Positions 21,640 to 34,581 of a DNA stretch of 64,000 bases are shown in pieces. The stretch's first letter is position 1; each line of letters opens with the position of its first letter. The stretch lies in assembly GCA_013180625.2 (NCBI GenBank), contig SNVD02014855.1, positions 29,954 to 93,953 on the forward strand, in the 5' to 3' direction. The translations under genes were made by a program, and so were the position numbers. The notes beneath the pieces are model-generated. The model did no database searches. It saw nothing but the letters and a program-made list of their open reading frames with translations, and had not been told where the DNA came from. This DNA is from Boswellia sacra (Eukaryota > Streptophyta > Magnoliopsida > Sapindales > Burseraceae).

Positions 21640-24600
21640 GATCCACACCCCAATCATGTTCTCAGATGATGATGCTAGGGGTGTAGTTCATCCACATGAA
21701 AATGCACTGGTGGTTACAATGATGATCGCTAATTTTGAATGCCAAAGGATTTTGATAGACACAAGCAGCTCTGTTAATGTTCTATATAAGGATGCCTTTG
21801 ACAGGATGGGGCTCAAGGAGTCATAGTTACGCCTGATCCAAACTCCGTTAGTAGGATTTACTGGAGAAAAAGTCAACTCTCTAGGTTTTATTTATCTGCC
21901 TGTCAAGGCTAGAGATGGAAGACCCCACACAACCATTATGATAGAATTCACTATTGTTGATAGGCCAAGTGCCTATAACGTGATATTAGGGAGACCATTC
22001 TTATATGAGACAAAGGCAGTAATTTCAATTTACTGTCAAAAGTTGAAGATTCAAACGAGTGATAGAGTTGGGGTCATGGCCAGTGACCAACAAGCCTCTA
22101 GAGATTGTTATGAGGTGTCTGTCAAACCATGCCATATGGTTGTTGGGACTTTAACCGATGATCAGCCTAGTTTGATAACTATTGGATCTCCTACAAGCAG
22201 TGATGAAGAGGCACGTGGTGAATTAGATCCTCGAGATAGAAGGCATGGACAACGGGCAGAACCATTTGAAGAAATGAAGTTGTTTCACTTGGACCCAGAT
22301 AATGAAGATAGGTCAGTAAGATTGGGGACCCAACTATCGCCTTCATTACAACTGAAGTTACAAGATCTGTTGACAAATTATAGAGATGTCTTTGCATGGA
22401 GCCACGATGACATGCCAGGCATCAACCCATCATTGATTTGTCACCGTTTGAACATCGACCCAGCAATGAAGCTGATTAGGCAGAAGAGGCGAGCTTATGA
22501 TGCAACACGTTATGAGGCAATGACAATTGAGGTAGACAAACTTCTGCAAGCCAATTTCATTCGAGAAGCTAACTACCCTGGTTGGTTGGCTAACCCTGTT
22601 CTTGTGCAAAAACCTAATGATAAGTGGAGAATGTGTATAGATTTCACTGACTTAAACAAAGCCTGCCCCAAGGATAGTTTTCCACTACCGAGAATAGACC
22701 AACTTGTGGATGCCACAGCAGGCCATGAGTTAATGAGTTTCATGGATGCTTTTTCTGGCTACAATCAGATCAAGATGTACCCACCTGATGAAGAGAAAAC
22801 TGCATTTGTTACAAATCGGGGGTTATATTGTTACAAGGTCATGCCACTTGGCCTTAAAAATGCTGGAGCTACCTATCAAAGACTTGTGAACAAGCTTTTC
22901 AAAAAGCAAATTGGCAAGAACATGGAAGTCTATGTTGATGATATGTTGACCAAGTCCACTATCGCAGAGGAGCACGTTGAAGACTTAAAGCAAGCATTTG
23001 AAGTATTGAGAAGGCATTACATGAAGTTAAACCCAGAGAAGTGTGCGTTTGGAGTGTCGACCGGGAAGTTCTTGGGTTTCATGGTAAGCCAAAGAGGCAT
23101 TGAAGCCAACCTAGATAAGATTCAAGCCATTTGTAACATGGAATCCCCTAAGACACTTAAACAGGTGCAGATACTAACAGGAAGGTTGGCAGCCCTGAGT
23201 CAGTTCATTTCAAGGGCCACAGATAAGTCACACCCTTTTTTCAAAGCAATGAGGCAAGGAAAGAAGATGCAATGGACAACTGAATGTGAGGTTACGTTTC
23301 AACAGTTGAAGAATTACTTGGCAAGTCCTCTACTTCTCTCGACACCCCAATAGGGTGGGACCCTATATTCATACTTAGCTGTTTCTGCGACTACTGCAAG
23401 TTTAGTGTTGGTTCGCGAGTCTAAAGGAATTCAAAAACCTGTTTATTACACCAGCAAGTCTCTTGTAGATGCAGAAACCCGTTACTCAGCACTAGAGAAA
23501 TTAGCTCTTGCTTTAGTAGTTTCATCTAGAAAGCTCAGGCCTTACTTCCAAGCCCACTCAATTTGTGTAGTCATCGATCAACCTTTGAAGCAAATCTTAC
23601 AAAAACCTAAACTTTCAGGTCGCTTAACAAAATGGAGCATTGAGATAAGCAAACTTGACATCACGTTCTCTCCTAAAAGTGTAATCAAAGCTCAAGCAGT
23701 CGCCGAATTCATAGCTGAATTCACCAACTGCTTAGAGGGGTACGATGATGGAAAGCTGTTACCAAGGCAAGAAAGTGATGTACCCCGACAAAATGCAAAA
23801 GCATTAGACAAACAAAACTCTCAATCCATGAACAATCAAGAGATAGCAAGCTGGACATCGTATGTTGATGGAAGTAGTAATGAGAAAGGCAGTGGAGCAG
23901 GAGTTGTCTTGTAAGCCTGGAAAACATAGAACTTTGTTATGCTCTAAAGTTTGGTTTTAAGGCTTCCAATAATAAAGCAGAATATGAGGCAGTTTTAGCT
24001 GGAATGAGACTAGCAAAAAATTTGGAAGTTGAAAAACTGATCCTCAAAAGTGATTCACAAGTGGTTGTAAGCCAAGTGAATTCAGAATACCAAGCTAAGG
24101 GGAACAACATGACAGCTTATCTCCAAAGGGTCAATGAATTGAAGAAGCACTTCAAAGAATTAAAAGTAGAGAGAATCCCACGAGAAGAGAACCCACAGGC
24201 TGACTTTCTAGCTAAGCTAGCTTCCTTTGCTGAAATCAAAATGTCTAAGATAGTCCCACTAGAGTTTATCCCGAAACCGAGCATTCATCTTGACGATGCC
24301 ATATTTGAGGTAAAAGCGGCGAATCAATCTCCAAGTTGGATGGACCCCATCCTAGCTTATCTCACAACAAGTGAGCTCCCAAATGACAAATTGGCAGTGA
24401 GGAAGCTTAAATATCGAGCTGCTAGGTATTCTCTAATTGATGATGTCTTGTACAAATGGGGTTATTCAATGCCTTATCTAAGGTGTCTCAATGATGAAGA
24501 TGCTAACTACGTGTTGAGAGAAATCCATGAAAGAGTATGTGGAAACCATTCTGGAGCGAAGAGCTTAGCTTTTAAAGCTTTGAGGCAGGGTTATTACTGG

Positions 24601-25551
24601 GCTACTATGCATGCAGATGCAAAGGCCTTTGTAAAGGACTGTGACAACTGTCAACGGTTTGCAAATATACCCAAACAACCACCTGAGAAGCTTACCTCAT
24701 TAAGTAGCCCTTGGCCATTCGCTCAATGGGGCATAGACTTAATTGGCCCTCTACCAACGTCTAAAGGCCAAGTGAAATTTGCAATAGTAGCTGTTGATTA
24801 TTTCACCAAATGGGTTGAAGCCGAACCATTGGCGGCCATCACTGAAAAGAAGACCACAAACTTCATTTGGAGATCTCTTATTTGTAGATTTGGGATTTCA
24901 CATACTATAATCATTGATAATGGCAAACAGTTTGACAATGCCAACCTTAAGGAACTTTGTGAGTAGCTTGGCATCCATCATAAATTCTCCTCACCAGCTC
25001 ACCCTCAAGCTAACGGGCAAGTGGAAGCAGTTAATAAAGAGATAAAGCATTTACTCAAAACAAAGCTAGAACACGCAAGGGGGCTTAGGCTGAAGAGCTT
25101 TATAATGTCTTATGGGCTTATAGAACCACCCCTAGATCCACAACAGGAGAAACCCCTTATTCTTTATCTTTCAGGGTGGAAGCTGTAGTTCCAGTTGAAG
25201 TAGGAATGCCCATCCTTCGAAGAATTGCTCACGATCTGGAGGCTAATTCAGAACAGCTCAGAATGTGTTTGGATTTGGTTGAGGAGGAGCGAGACATGGC
25301 ACAAGTTAGATTGGCAGCTTACCAACAAAGGGTGGCCAAGTTCTATAATTCTAGAGTTAAGGCAAGAAAGTTTGAAGTTGGAGACTTGATTCTAACGAAG
25401 GTAATGTTGAACATGCAGGAACCTGGAGTTGGGTCCTAAGGCCCATACTGAGTAGAGCAAGTTATTGGTGGGCTTATCGCCTACTTCGAATGGATGGGAC
25501 TAAAGTTAGGCATCCTTGGAATGCTGAACACTTGAAGAAATATTATCAATG
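21640..25551 (+). pseudogene. Tat Pol: protease, RT, dual RNase H, integrase
   Basis: Protease near 21740 reads LIDTSSSVNVLY, so the catalytic DTG has become DTS. RT spans about 22430-23000 with an intact YVDDM at 22930. RNase H follows (23400-23720). An archaeal-type RNase H (WTSYVDGSSNEKGSGAG at 23850; NNKAEYEAVLAGM, SDSQVVVSQV) spans 23850-24230. Integrase has a zinc-finger part (HERVCGNHSG, CDNCQRF; 24510-24660), a DDE core (GIDLIGP, IIDNGKQFD, ANGQVEAV; 24735-25040) and a C-terminal part ending near 25551. Stops at 21824, 23351, 24964 and 25437 and a frameshift at about 23912 inactivate it. Confidence 0.9.
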
Positions 25552-26397
25552 AGAAATTTGAGCTTGGAAAGATGTTTTGGGTGTAGAATGATTCATATAC
25601 TTATCTCTTACAAATGGCTACAGGCTATATTCTAAAGGCCTAAGTGCCTCTTTCCTCTTATTTCCACAAAGAGCCTGAGCGCTCTCTTTTTTAAAGGACT
25701 GAGGTCCTTCTTCACTCAATGAACTAAGACTCATTTAGCAAATGTGAAACCCAATGAGGTATTATTCATATTGTGGTATAAAGTACCACTTTGTTGAATG
25801 AGCTAAGGCTCAACTAAAAAAAAAAAACCTTGCACGATGCTATTTAAAAGTTAACCAGTGTGATTCCAAAGTGGCTCTTTTAAGGATAGAACTCGTTGAA
25901 GAAGCCAAGGCTATAAGTATATTGACTGATAGCCTAGCTTGCCTTTTTTTCCAAAGCGGCTCATCCTAAGATGACATGTTTTAAAGAAGTAGGCGTTGCT
26001 AGTACATTCACTAGTTAACGCAACTTATATCAATTGCTCATCACAACACAAGCAGCCTAAGTGTTATCAAGATATTGCAGTTTTCTTTCAATATACTCCG
26101 AAAATATAATAATTTTGCTCTCATAGGGCAAATCGATATCATAAAAAAAAACAAAAAAAAATAAAGGAATTCGGTTTTGATGCCAACATCTAGGATGCAT
26201 AAAAAGCAAAATAAGATGGAGCTACTACCAATAGTGAGCATTAGCTTCAATAAGTCATCTATGGCAATAAGATTTCACAACAAAGTCAAAGGTAAAATAT
26301 CACAATAGGGTGAACTTAAGTTCAGAAGTTACACCTTTTTTACATATAAAGCCTAAGATAGCAAAGGAATGCTTTAACAATCTTAATCTTGAATAGG
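25552..26397. other. Tat non-coding spacer after integrase
   Basis: No coding frame on either strand. It contains partly repetitive phrases such as aaggcctaagtgcctct, gagcctgagcgctct and aaggactgaggtcct between 25640 and 25720. This is typical of the long 3' region of Tat elements. Confidence 0.55.
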
Positions 26398-29093
26398 TTA
26401 AGGTCCACCAGCTCGAGGAGATACTCCCACTTCTTCTATCAACTCACTTGCCAAGCCAACAAAATCAACTTTAGGATACTTATCCCTCATCTTTACAATT
26501 AACTGCTCTATCACCAATGTTCTAGCATCCTCAAAAATCCTATCATGTTGAGCAACATTAACCTGGTTAAGTTCTCTTTCCTTGGCTAGCTCCTTGTCCT
26601 TGGTAACTATAATTTCCTCCATTTTTCGGACCTTGTTAGCCAACTCCTGGATTTTCTTATCCATGACTGCCATATCTTTTCTGTGTTGTTCTTTAATTGA
26701 AGCTTCCTAAGTATTAAAGTTTTTCTCATCCTCTCTCAACCTTTGATTCTCCATCTTTAGTTTTTCGTTTTCAACGAAGGTAGCCTTGATGATATCGTGA
26801 TGCTGAGCCATTATGTTAGACCCCTAAAAAAAAAAAGAATTGTCAACAAGTCAAGAGGAGATGATAATTAAATGAGGTTCTGTACCCGCTAACAAGTTAA
26901 AAGTCGATTTTGTAAAGAATATCCCAGAGGGAGGAATGGAAAAGCAGTAATCAAATAAGTGACGGGGGATTGAAGTACGTACCATAATATGACAAGTCAT
27001 AGAAACATCAATGGCATTCATTGTCTTCATGTTGGCTGTGCTCTGGGCCACGTCCTCTAATAGGACTTGGTTGGGTGGAAGTCGTGAACAAAGGATGTAT
27101 GTGCGCCTCAACCAAAGTCTTGTCACCATGTGGAGGTGGGCTGTCAAATATGGAAAAGCCCTTAAAAGCCTTTTCAAGAGAACTAAGGAACTTCTTTAGG
27201 GTATTGTTCGGGTTGAAAGGTTCCTTAAGTTTTTCGAATGTTGCTGCAGAAACTATAGGAGATTTCCTTTTTTCAGCCCTAGTCTTATGAGCTATATGCT
27301 TTTGCCTTTTTCTTGATGGCTCATCATCTTTGGATGCTGCTCCCTCCGTGGGACTAATGCTGCTAGGTCCACCTATCTTCTTCCTGATTTTCAAAGCCCT
27401 CATCAAGGCACTTGCATCAATTTTCTTGTCCATTCCCCCTTTACCTACATAAGAGATTACATAAAACTTTAAGGTTAATATAATCGTTGATACTAAGGGG
27501 AAAATAAAGTGCAAAATAACTCTAGCTTGAGTCTCAAGTAGGGGAAGGTTGAAACTCAAATGAATGACAAATGGATGTTCAAATCATATCCCTCGTAATT
27601 ACCTCTTGGGATAAAATTTTCTTCAACCTTTGGATAATGAGAAATAAGCCTGCTCTCTCTCAGTTCCTCAGAATCAATAAGCCACTTGATGTCACAGTTT
27701 GGTTGATTGAAGGCCTTTCTCACTTTATTGTCTTGAGCTTTTGATAAAACAGTCTTATCAATAGATCCTGCAACACGAACAGTGCCATAAACAAGTCGAA
27801 GATATGAGGTGGGAAGAACTCACTTATCAAACCGAAGCTTGGGGAGGCGACACCAAATGATAAAAAAAAAAAAGGAAAGAGAGAGCTGACAAGTTGAAAT
27901 ACTCACTGGCTGACTTGAGCCTTCTTGGGGTTTCGTGGTCAATATTACTAGGGGCTGCGTCCCACTCACCACCAACGTAGAACCACCGATCCTTCGAATC
28001 TTGGTTTGAAGAGGAAGTGTCCTATAGGATACTTTTTCCGTCCTCACCCTTAACACTAGGTCTGAGAGCCAAGGTGTGCCAACCCACTCCACTAGAGGAT
28101 GTGTTAGCTTTAATAGAGTAGAGGTAAAAAACTTCATCTAGTGTAACTTCAGCTTTATTGGCAAGCTTTCAGAGATGATACAAGGCTGAAAGGACCTCCA
28201 CCCATTAGGATTCAGTTGACACAGAGCCAACCCAACATACCTAAAGAAGTTGGCAAAATAAGGTTGAAGAGGAAACCTAACCCCATACTCGAAAAAGATG
28301 TATGGAAGAGAATCTCACCCGGCCTACACTCAACCCTCTTAGCCCCGCACGTGGTCCTAAAGTTTATGGTGTTAGGAACTTTATATGCTTTGTGATACCA
28401 AGCAGCACAAGCATCATCCACGGAATTAGGAAACCTCCCTATGGCATACTTGGTAAAATTAGAATTCTTACGATCCCGATAGTGTGAAGATTTTTGGCTT
28501 GAGGCACTTTCTTCTCTAGGAGACATCCGGACACCAATATCAGAGGTCCTAGAACAATACCCGTCATCACTAGCTTCATTGCTAGCTTCGTTATCATCAC
28601 TAGCTTTATTGCTAGCTTTATCGTCTTCACTGGCACTAAGATTAATGTAAGGTTCACCACTAAATAAGGAAGGTTCAACTGCCTTAGCAACTCTCCTAAC
28701 ATCAATATCATTTGAAGGAATAAACTCATCCCTTTGATCAGAAGGACGCGGGGAATCTTGGGCCATGACTCTTCGACCTGTTTCACCAAGAAACAGAATA
28801 TCAAAGTTGGAAGACCTACTTGGTCTTAAATCAAGGTCGACATATACATATAAGTAGGCATCCTCCACAGAAGTGTTTTTCCAACCAAAATAGGGAATGT
28901 AAGTAAATGCAACCAAAGGATTGGCATGTAAGGGGGAACCAGGGATATTACTAATTTAGGACTTATCAAGAGAAGAGCCAACACTTGATAGGAAGTTATT
29001 TGAGGAGTCAAGCTCCTTAAGTATCTTATCTATTTCGTGAATACCAGTCTCAACAAGTTGGGAGTCAAAATATGAAGGTGACAAGACATCCAT
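26398..29093 (-). pseudogene. Antisense ORF region of the Tat element (gypsy-type transposase-like family)
   Basis: On the minus strand a broken coding region runs from ATG 29093 (MDVLSPSYFDSQLVETGIHE) through an in-frame stop near 28958 to 28916-28212 (VAFTYIPYFGWKN; RMSPREESASSQKSS; WLCVN), then 28137-27820, 27559-26851 and 26673-26398. The middle (LNPNGWRSF just after 28212; WVGTPWLSDL) resembles the plant 'putative gypsy type transposon' (Transposase_28-like) family. The C-terminal part is a coiled coil (KKIQELANKVRKMEEIIVTK). Exon-like blocks with frameshifts suggest either introns or decay. Antisense ORFs in the 3' region are known for some Tat elements such as Grande. Their function is unknown. 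Confidence 0.65.
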
Positions 29094-29266
29094 GCCTGAT
29101 TAACAAATTGGACTCACATGCAAGCATTGGTGTATGTCAGCCTAAGGTTAAAAATCAAGAGCTAAGTATCACTTTTTAAATTCTAACAATTCCAAATCAT
29201 ATCACATTCATAATAATGTATTATCATATCACACAAGTATCACATTACTAAATTGAAATTCGATTC

Positions 29267-31105
29267 TGTTGACCCAGGTATGGCAACCCAAGAGGAGGGG
29301 TGAATTGGGTTTTTATTTATAAAAACGGATTTAGAAAACTTTTCTTGAAAGATCAAGATTAGTTCACTCTTTCTATGAGAATAAAGGTGAAAAACATGAA
29401 ATTAGAATTTATCAAAGATGTAATCAAAAGAATAATAATAATGAACAATCACAAGTGCAAGTAAATGTAAAGAGAAAAGGGATAGAGAGAGTGCAAACTC
29501 AATTTACGTGGTTCGGCAAACCTTGCCTACGTCCACGGGCTCCTAGCTCCACAGCTAGGCTTTCCACTAAGTTGTAGAAATCTTTACAACTTGCTTGATG
29601 AACAACCTCACCAAGATTTTTTCTTCAACCCTTGATAACACCACACCAAGAGTTCTTCTTGATGAAAAACCTCACCAAGGCAACTTCCTTCAACTCTTGA
29701 TAACACCACACCAAGAGTTCTTCTTGATGAACAACCTCACCAAGGCAACTTCCTTCAACTCTTGATAACACCACACCAAGAGTTCTTCTTGATGAACAAC
29801 CTCACCAAGGCAACTTTCTTCAACTCTTGATAACACCACACCAAGAGTTCTTCTTGATGAACAACCTCACCAAGGAAAGAGTTCTCTCAAGGATAACTTT
29901 TATCCTTTACAAGAAGATCTCACTCTCACCACAATACAAGAACAAAGAAAATTTTTACAATAAAAGTACAACTCTCTTCAAAGAGTAGATAAAGAATATA
30001 AAAGCTCTCTAGACTTGATATTTCTCTTGTTTTTTTGCTTGATAGATACTTCTCTTGCTCTTACTGAATGCATGGGAGAAGGGCTCCTTTTATAGGCAAA
30101 TGGGATGAACTTAATCAAGTGAAGACACCAACTCCAAATTTTCTGCCCATCATAAAAACTGAAATCTTGTCTGCCATTTGTGTCAATATTCTGTTTGAAA
30201 TTTAAAAATATACAAAACATAAAAGATGTGCACAATTGAATGAGATTTCCAACGCATCAAGAACCAAGTCATTTGGATATCTCTAGCTCAAGATATGGCT
30301 AAAAAACCATTCGGTGCTCATGTGAGTTGATTTTTCTTTCTTGTGTCAATCAACCGACTTGCATGTCAATTATGTCAGCCTTCCATTTAAAATTTGAATT
30401 TATTCAAAGAAAATGAAATGTGCTCCATTGAATCATCTTTCCAATGCCATAAGAATCAAGTCACTTGGATATCTCTAACTCAAGATATGGACAAAATATC
30501 ATTTGGTGCTCATATGAGTTGATTTTTCTTCTCTGTGTCAGTCCATCGAATTGCATGTCAATTATGTCGGCCTTCCATTTGAAATTTGAATTTCTTCAAA
30601 ACATATGAAATGTGCCTCATTAAGTCCTCTTTCCAATGCCATAAGAATCATGTCATTTTGATATTTCTAGCTCAAATATGTCCAAAAGAGTGTTTGGTGC
30701 TCATGTCAGCTGCTTCCATTTGTCTTTCAATTTGCATGATGATTTGGACAATCTTGCACTTGAAATTTGAATTTTTTTTAAAACATATGAAATGTTATAA
30801 ATTGAGTAAGCTTTCCAAAGGCTCAGGAATCACTTCATTTGGACATCTATAGAGATATATATGACCAATTGATTGAACATTGCTCATGTATCACATTCCT
30901 TGAGTCAATCCTTGTTCTTAAACTTTGGTGCCTTTAACATGTAGTCTTCTCCTTAGCTTCAACACTTCATTTTAATAAGCCTCTTCTTGATTTTAAAATT
31001 ATTTCAATGATCTTACTCTTGCACATAAATAAACATGTTAGTAAATCTCAATTAATCAATGTGTATTGTTATCATCAAAATTATCATGTAGCCTTAGGGC
31101 TAACA
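29267..31105 (-). repeat. 3' LTR of Copia A
   Basis: 1,839 bp, TGTTGACCCAGG to GGGCTAACA on the plus strand. It holds a 65-bp tandem array (29597-29878) and a minus-strand TATA box TATAAAAGG at 30086-30094. Confidence 0.93.
29597..29878. repeat. 65-bp tandem repeat inside the Copia A 3' LTR
   Basis: Units start at 29597, 29661, 29726, 29791 and 29856 with the phrase gatgaacaacctcaccaag, so the period is 64-65 bp with about 4.3 copies. The other LTR of the same element has the same layout from 34913, with unit starts up to 35173. Confidence 0.92.
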
Positions 31106-31119
31106 ATCTCCCCCTTTTT
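31106..31119 (-). other. Polypurine tract of Copia A
   Basis: On the minus strand AAAAAGGGGGAGAT abuts the 3' LTR. Three further GGGGGAG-type tracts occur within 200 bp upstream in the element (about 31230, 31283 and 31300). Confidence 0.8.
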
Positions 31120-34100
31120 GATGATGACAAACCATTGATTGCTTTAAAAATAATATCTAAAATCAAGAATGAAAATAAAAACAAGAATAAGCAAAAAGAT
31201 GGCACTTGTTATGAATATAAGTGATCCAACCATTTCTCCCCCTTTTGTTATCATCAAAAAGATGTAATCAAATTAACTACTCCCCCTAAATATATTCTCC
31301 CCCTTAATATATGCTACCATTCAAAGATTATCATATAAAAACAAAATTAAGACATATCCAACATGCCTAATTCTCTTCTAATTATGCAAAATCTATCTTG
31401 ACTAAGGGGTTTAGTCATTTGGGTCTAGGGACCAATTCCCAAACTTGATTTCTCTCAAATTGGTTCAAATTGAGTGACAAATGCAAAATGATACAAAAGT
31501 TCCTAAAAGAAGATCTAGTTCTCATACCTTGTGATGGTTCACCAATAATGAGATCTTTGGGGTGAGCTTTTGCGTACCTCCATTCCTTTCGTAATTCTTG
31601 GGAAGAATCATTTACTTCCTCAAGCTTTTCTTGTTGAAGTTGTAATTCATCTTGGCTCTTTTCATCAAGCATTGATTCCTTGATTTGCCTTTCTACCTCA
31701 ACAATATCATAATCTAAATTCTTTGAAGAAATCACATTAGTTTCATCAAACATGCATAGATTCTTCAATAGCAAGAGTTTTTTTGTTAAAAACCCTATAT
31801 GCTTTACTATGGTTGGAGTAGCCAACAAAAATTCCAACATCGGCTTTTCATCAAATTTTCCAAGGTTATCCTTGGTATTTAAAATAAAACATTTACATCC
31901 AAAAACTTTAAAAAATCCAATGTTGGGTTTTCTTCCTTTCCAAAGTTCATAAGGAGTTTTCTTTATTAAGCTCTAATATGAACTCTATTGATTATAAAGC
32001 ATGCAGTATTAAAGGCTTCGGTCCAAAAATATTTTGGCAAATTATTTTCAAGTAACATGGTCCTAGCCATTTCTTGGATAGTCCTATTTTTCCTCTCAAC
32101 AACACCATTTTGTTGTGGAGTTCTAGGTGCGAAAAAATTATGTTCAAAACCATTTTCATCACAAAGATTTTCAAATGCAACATTGTCTACTTCACCACCA
32201 TGATCACTCCTAATGGACACAATAGAATACCCTTTTTGATTTTGGACTCTTTTTGCAAATTTTGAAAAAGCTTGTATGGCCTCATTTTTAGTTTTCAAGA
32301 ATAATACCCAAGTGAATCTTGAATAATCATCCACAATAACAAAAACATAATACTTTCCACCAAGGCTTTGAGTTCTTGATGGTCCAAATAAATCCAAATG
32401 AAGTAATTGTAGATGTTTATTTGTTGAAATAAATTTCTTTTGTTTAAAAGAAGTTCTCACTTGTTTTCCAAATTGACAAGCATCACAAATCTTATCCTTT
32501 TCAAATTTTATTTTTGGAAGACCATCAACTAAATCATTTTTAGAAATTTTTGAAATTGTGTCCATGCTAGCATGACCTAACTTCTATGCCATAACCAAGC
32601 ATCATGATTAACAATGAAACAATTTTCTACATGATCATTAACATCAATATCAATTGTATAAATATTACCACATCTATTACCAACAAATAATGTTTTATTG
32701 TTACTAACATCCTTAATCACACATCTATTAGGCTCAAAAGCAACAAAATATCCCTTATCACACAATTGGCTAATGCTAATCAAATCATGTTTCAAACCAT
32801 TAACAAGCAAAACATCTTTAATAATAGGTGAAGAAGGGTTACCAATATCACCATGTCCAATTACCCTTCCTTTGGCATTATCACTGAATGTCACATATCC
32901 TCCTTTCTTCATGATTAATCTTGAGAACTTGGAGGCATCTCCGGTCATATGCTTGAGCATCCACTATCTAAGTACCACTTGTGTTTGCCACTCCTTTGTC
33001 TCTACAATCAACATTCAAAGAGAGACTTTTTGGTACCCAAATGTTCTTGGGTCCTTGGGGGTTAGTTATGGTACTTTTTGGAACCCATATTTATTTCAAA
33101 TTAGGATTTCTCTTAATATAGCAAGAATGCACTTTGTGTCCTTTTCTTCCACAATAAGTACATGAATGATTAGGATTATTCCTAGAAGATGCATGAGCAA
33201 AATAATTTTTAAAATACTTTTGATTTTTATGAGTTTTATATCCTAAACCTCTTTTATCAAAAACACACCTTTGGTTTTGTAACATAGAATTCAAATTTTT
33301 TGTGCTTTTTGTAAAACTATCAACAATATTTCTTAAGTCATTATTTTCCTTTTTCAAAATAGCATTTTGTTTCTCCAATTTATCAAAATCCTTTTGTTTT
33401 AAAATGTCATTTTCAGTTTTTAATAAATGTATTTGACTTTCCAAACTTTCAAAATCTTTTTGCTTTAAAATTTCATTTTCATTTTTCTAAAGCTTCATTT
33501 ATTTCCACCAACTCTTCTAATTGAGATAACATGATTTTTGACTTCTTTTTGAAAGCATTGATTTTTGAATTTTGCTCATCAACTTGCACATGTAAATTTT
33601 GGAATGCTTCAAATAATTCATCATATGAAAGCTTAGGATCATAGTTTAGAATACTTAGCTCATCTTCTCTTAAAGCCATGAAGCACATGTTTGTCAATTC
33701 GCAATCTTCTTCTTCGGTGGAGCTAGCTTCACTATCATCCCTTTTTAGCTTTCTTGTGATGAATGCAAGATCTTCATCATCTCCTTCATCATAGGACTCA
33801 TCATCTTCTTTTGTTGAAGATTTGAAAGCGATATTTTTCTTTTTCTTGAAATCTTCTTCATTCTCCTTCAAGGTGATTTCATGAGTCATGAGAGAACCCA
33901 TAAGTTCTTCTAATGGTAGTTTGGTGAGGTCCTTTGCTTCTTGAATTGCCGTCACCTTTGGCTCCCAAGATTTTGGTAGACACCTAAGAATTTTTCTCAC
34001 CATTTCAACATTAGAATAAGATTTACCAAGAGATTTCAAACTATTAATAATATCCGTAAATCTAGTAAACATTTCAGAAATTGATTAATCCGGTTTCATT

Positions 34101-34524
34101 GTAAAAAGCTCATAACTATGAACTAGCATACTAATTTTGGATTCTTTAACTTGACTAGTTCCTTCATGAGTTACTTCAAGTGTGTGCCATATTTCTTGTG
34201 TCGTAGAACAAGTAGATATTCTATTAAACTCATTTCTATTTAGAGCACAATACAACACATTCATAGCTTTAGCATTCAAACTCAATTTTTTTTTATCATC
34301 TTCACTAAACTCTTTAGGTTCTTTAAGCATGCTTTCTCCATTTTCAATTTTGGTAGGAACAAAAACAAAAGGTCCTTCCAAAAAAATAGATCATAAATCA
34401 TAATCAAAAGATTGCAAGAAAATACTTATTCTAGTTTTCCAATAAGAGTAATCACGTCCATTGAAAAATGGAGGTCTAGAGATAGAAAGCCCCTCAACAT
34501 GTGAAGTTGGATTAAAAGTTGTCA
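31106..34524 (-). pseudogene. Copia A Gag-Pol remnant lacking RT and RNase H
   Basis: Gag starts at ATG 34524 and carries a stop near 34390. Gag continues at 34381-33091 with a zinc knuckle CTYCGRKGHKVHSC (C-x2-C-x4-H-x4-C). The protease-tail and pre-integrase region is at 32960-32577 (WLWHRS). The integrase at 32565-31966 looks open over ~200 residues, with LHLDLFGP, IRSDHGGE and NGVVERKNR supplying the three acidic residues. The remaining piece at 31840-31415 ends in [10 protein letters not shown], the very start of RT. At about 31405 the sequence jumps to what is, in Copia B, the end of RNase H, so about 1.35 kb is deleted. A second, ~70-bp deletion lies near 31465. It could only move with enzymes from another copy. 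Confidence 0.88.
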
Positions 34525-34567
34525 TAGGTCAAAATCGGTTAAGATTTAAAAAAAAATGAGCAATCTT

Positions 34568-34579
34568 GCTCTGATACCA
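34568..34579 (-). other. Primer-binding site of Copia A
   Basis: TGGTATCAGAGC on the minus strand, two bases from the 5' LTR; complementary to initiator methionine tRNA. Confidence 0.9.
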
Positions 34580-34581
34580 CT

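Noticed and set aside
29597..29878. Regular 65-bp repeats that could suggest a CRISPR-like array
   Set aside because: The units are contiguous with no unique spacers and lie inside a plant retrotransposon LTR; they are a tandem repeat.
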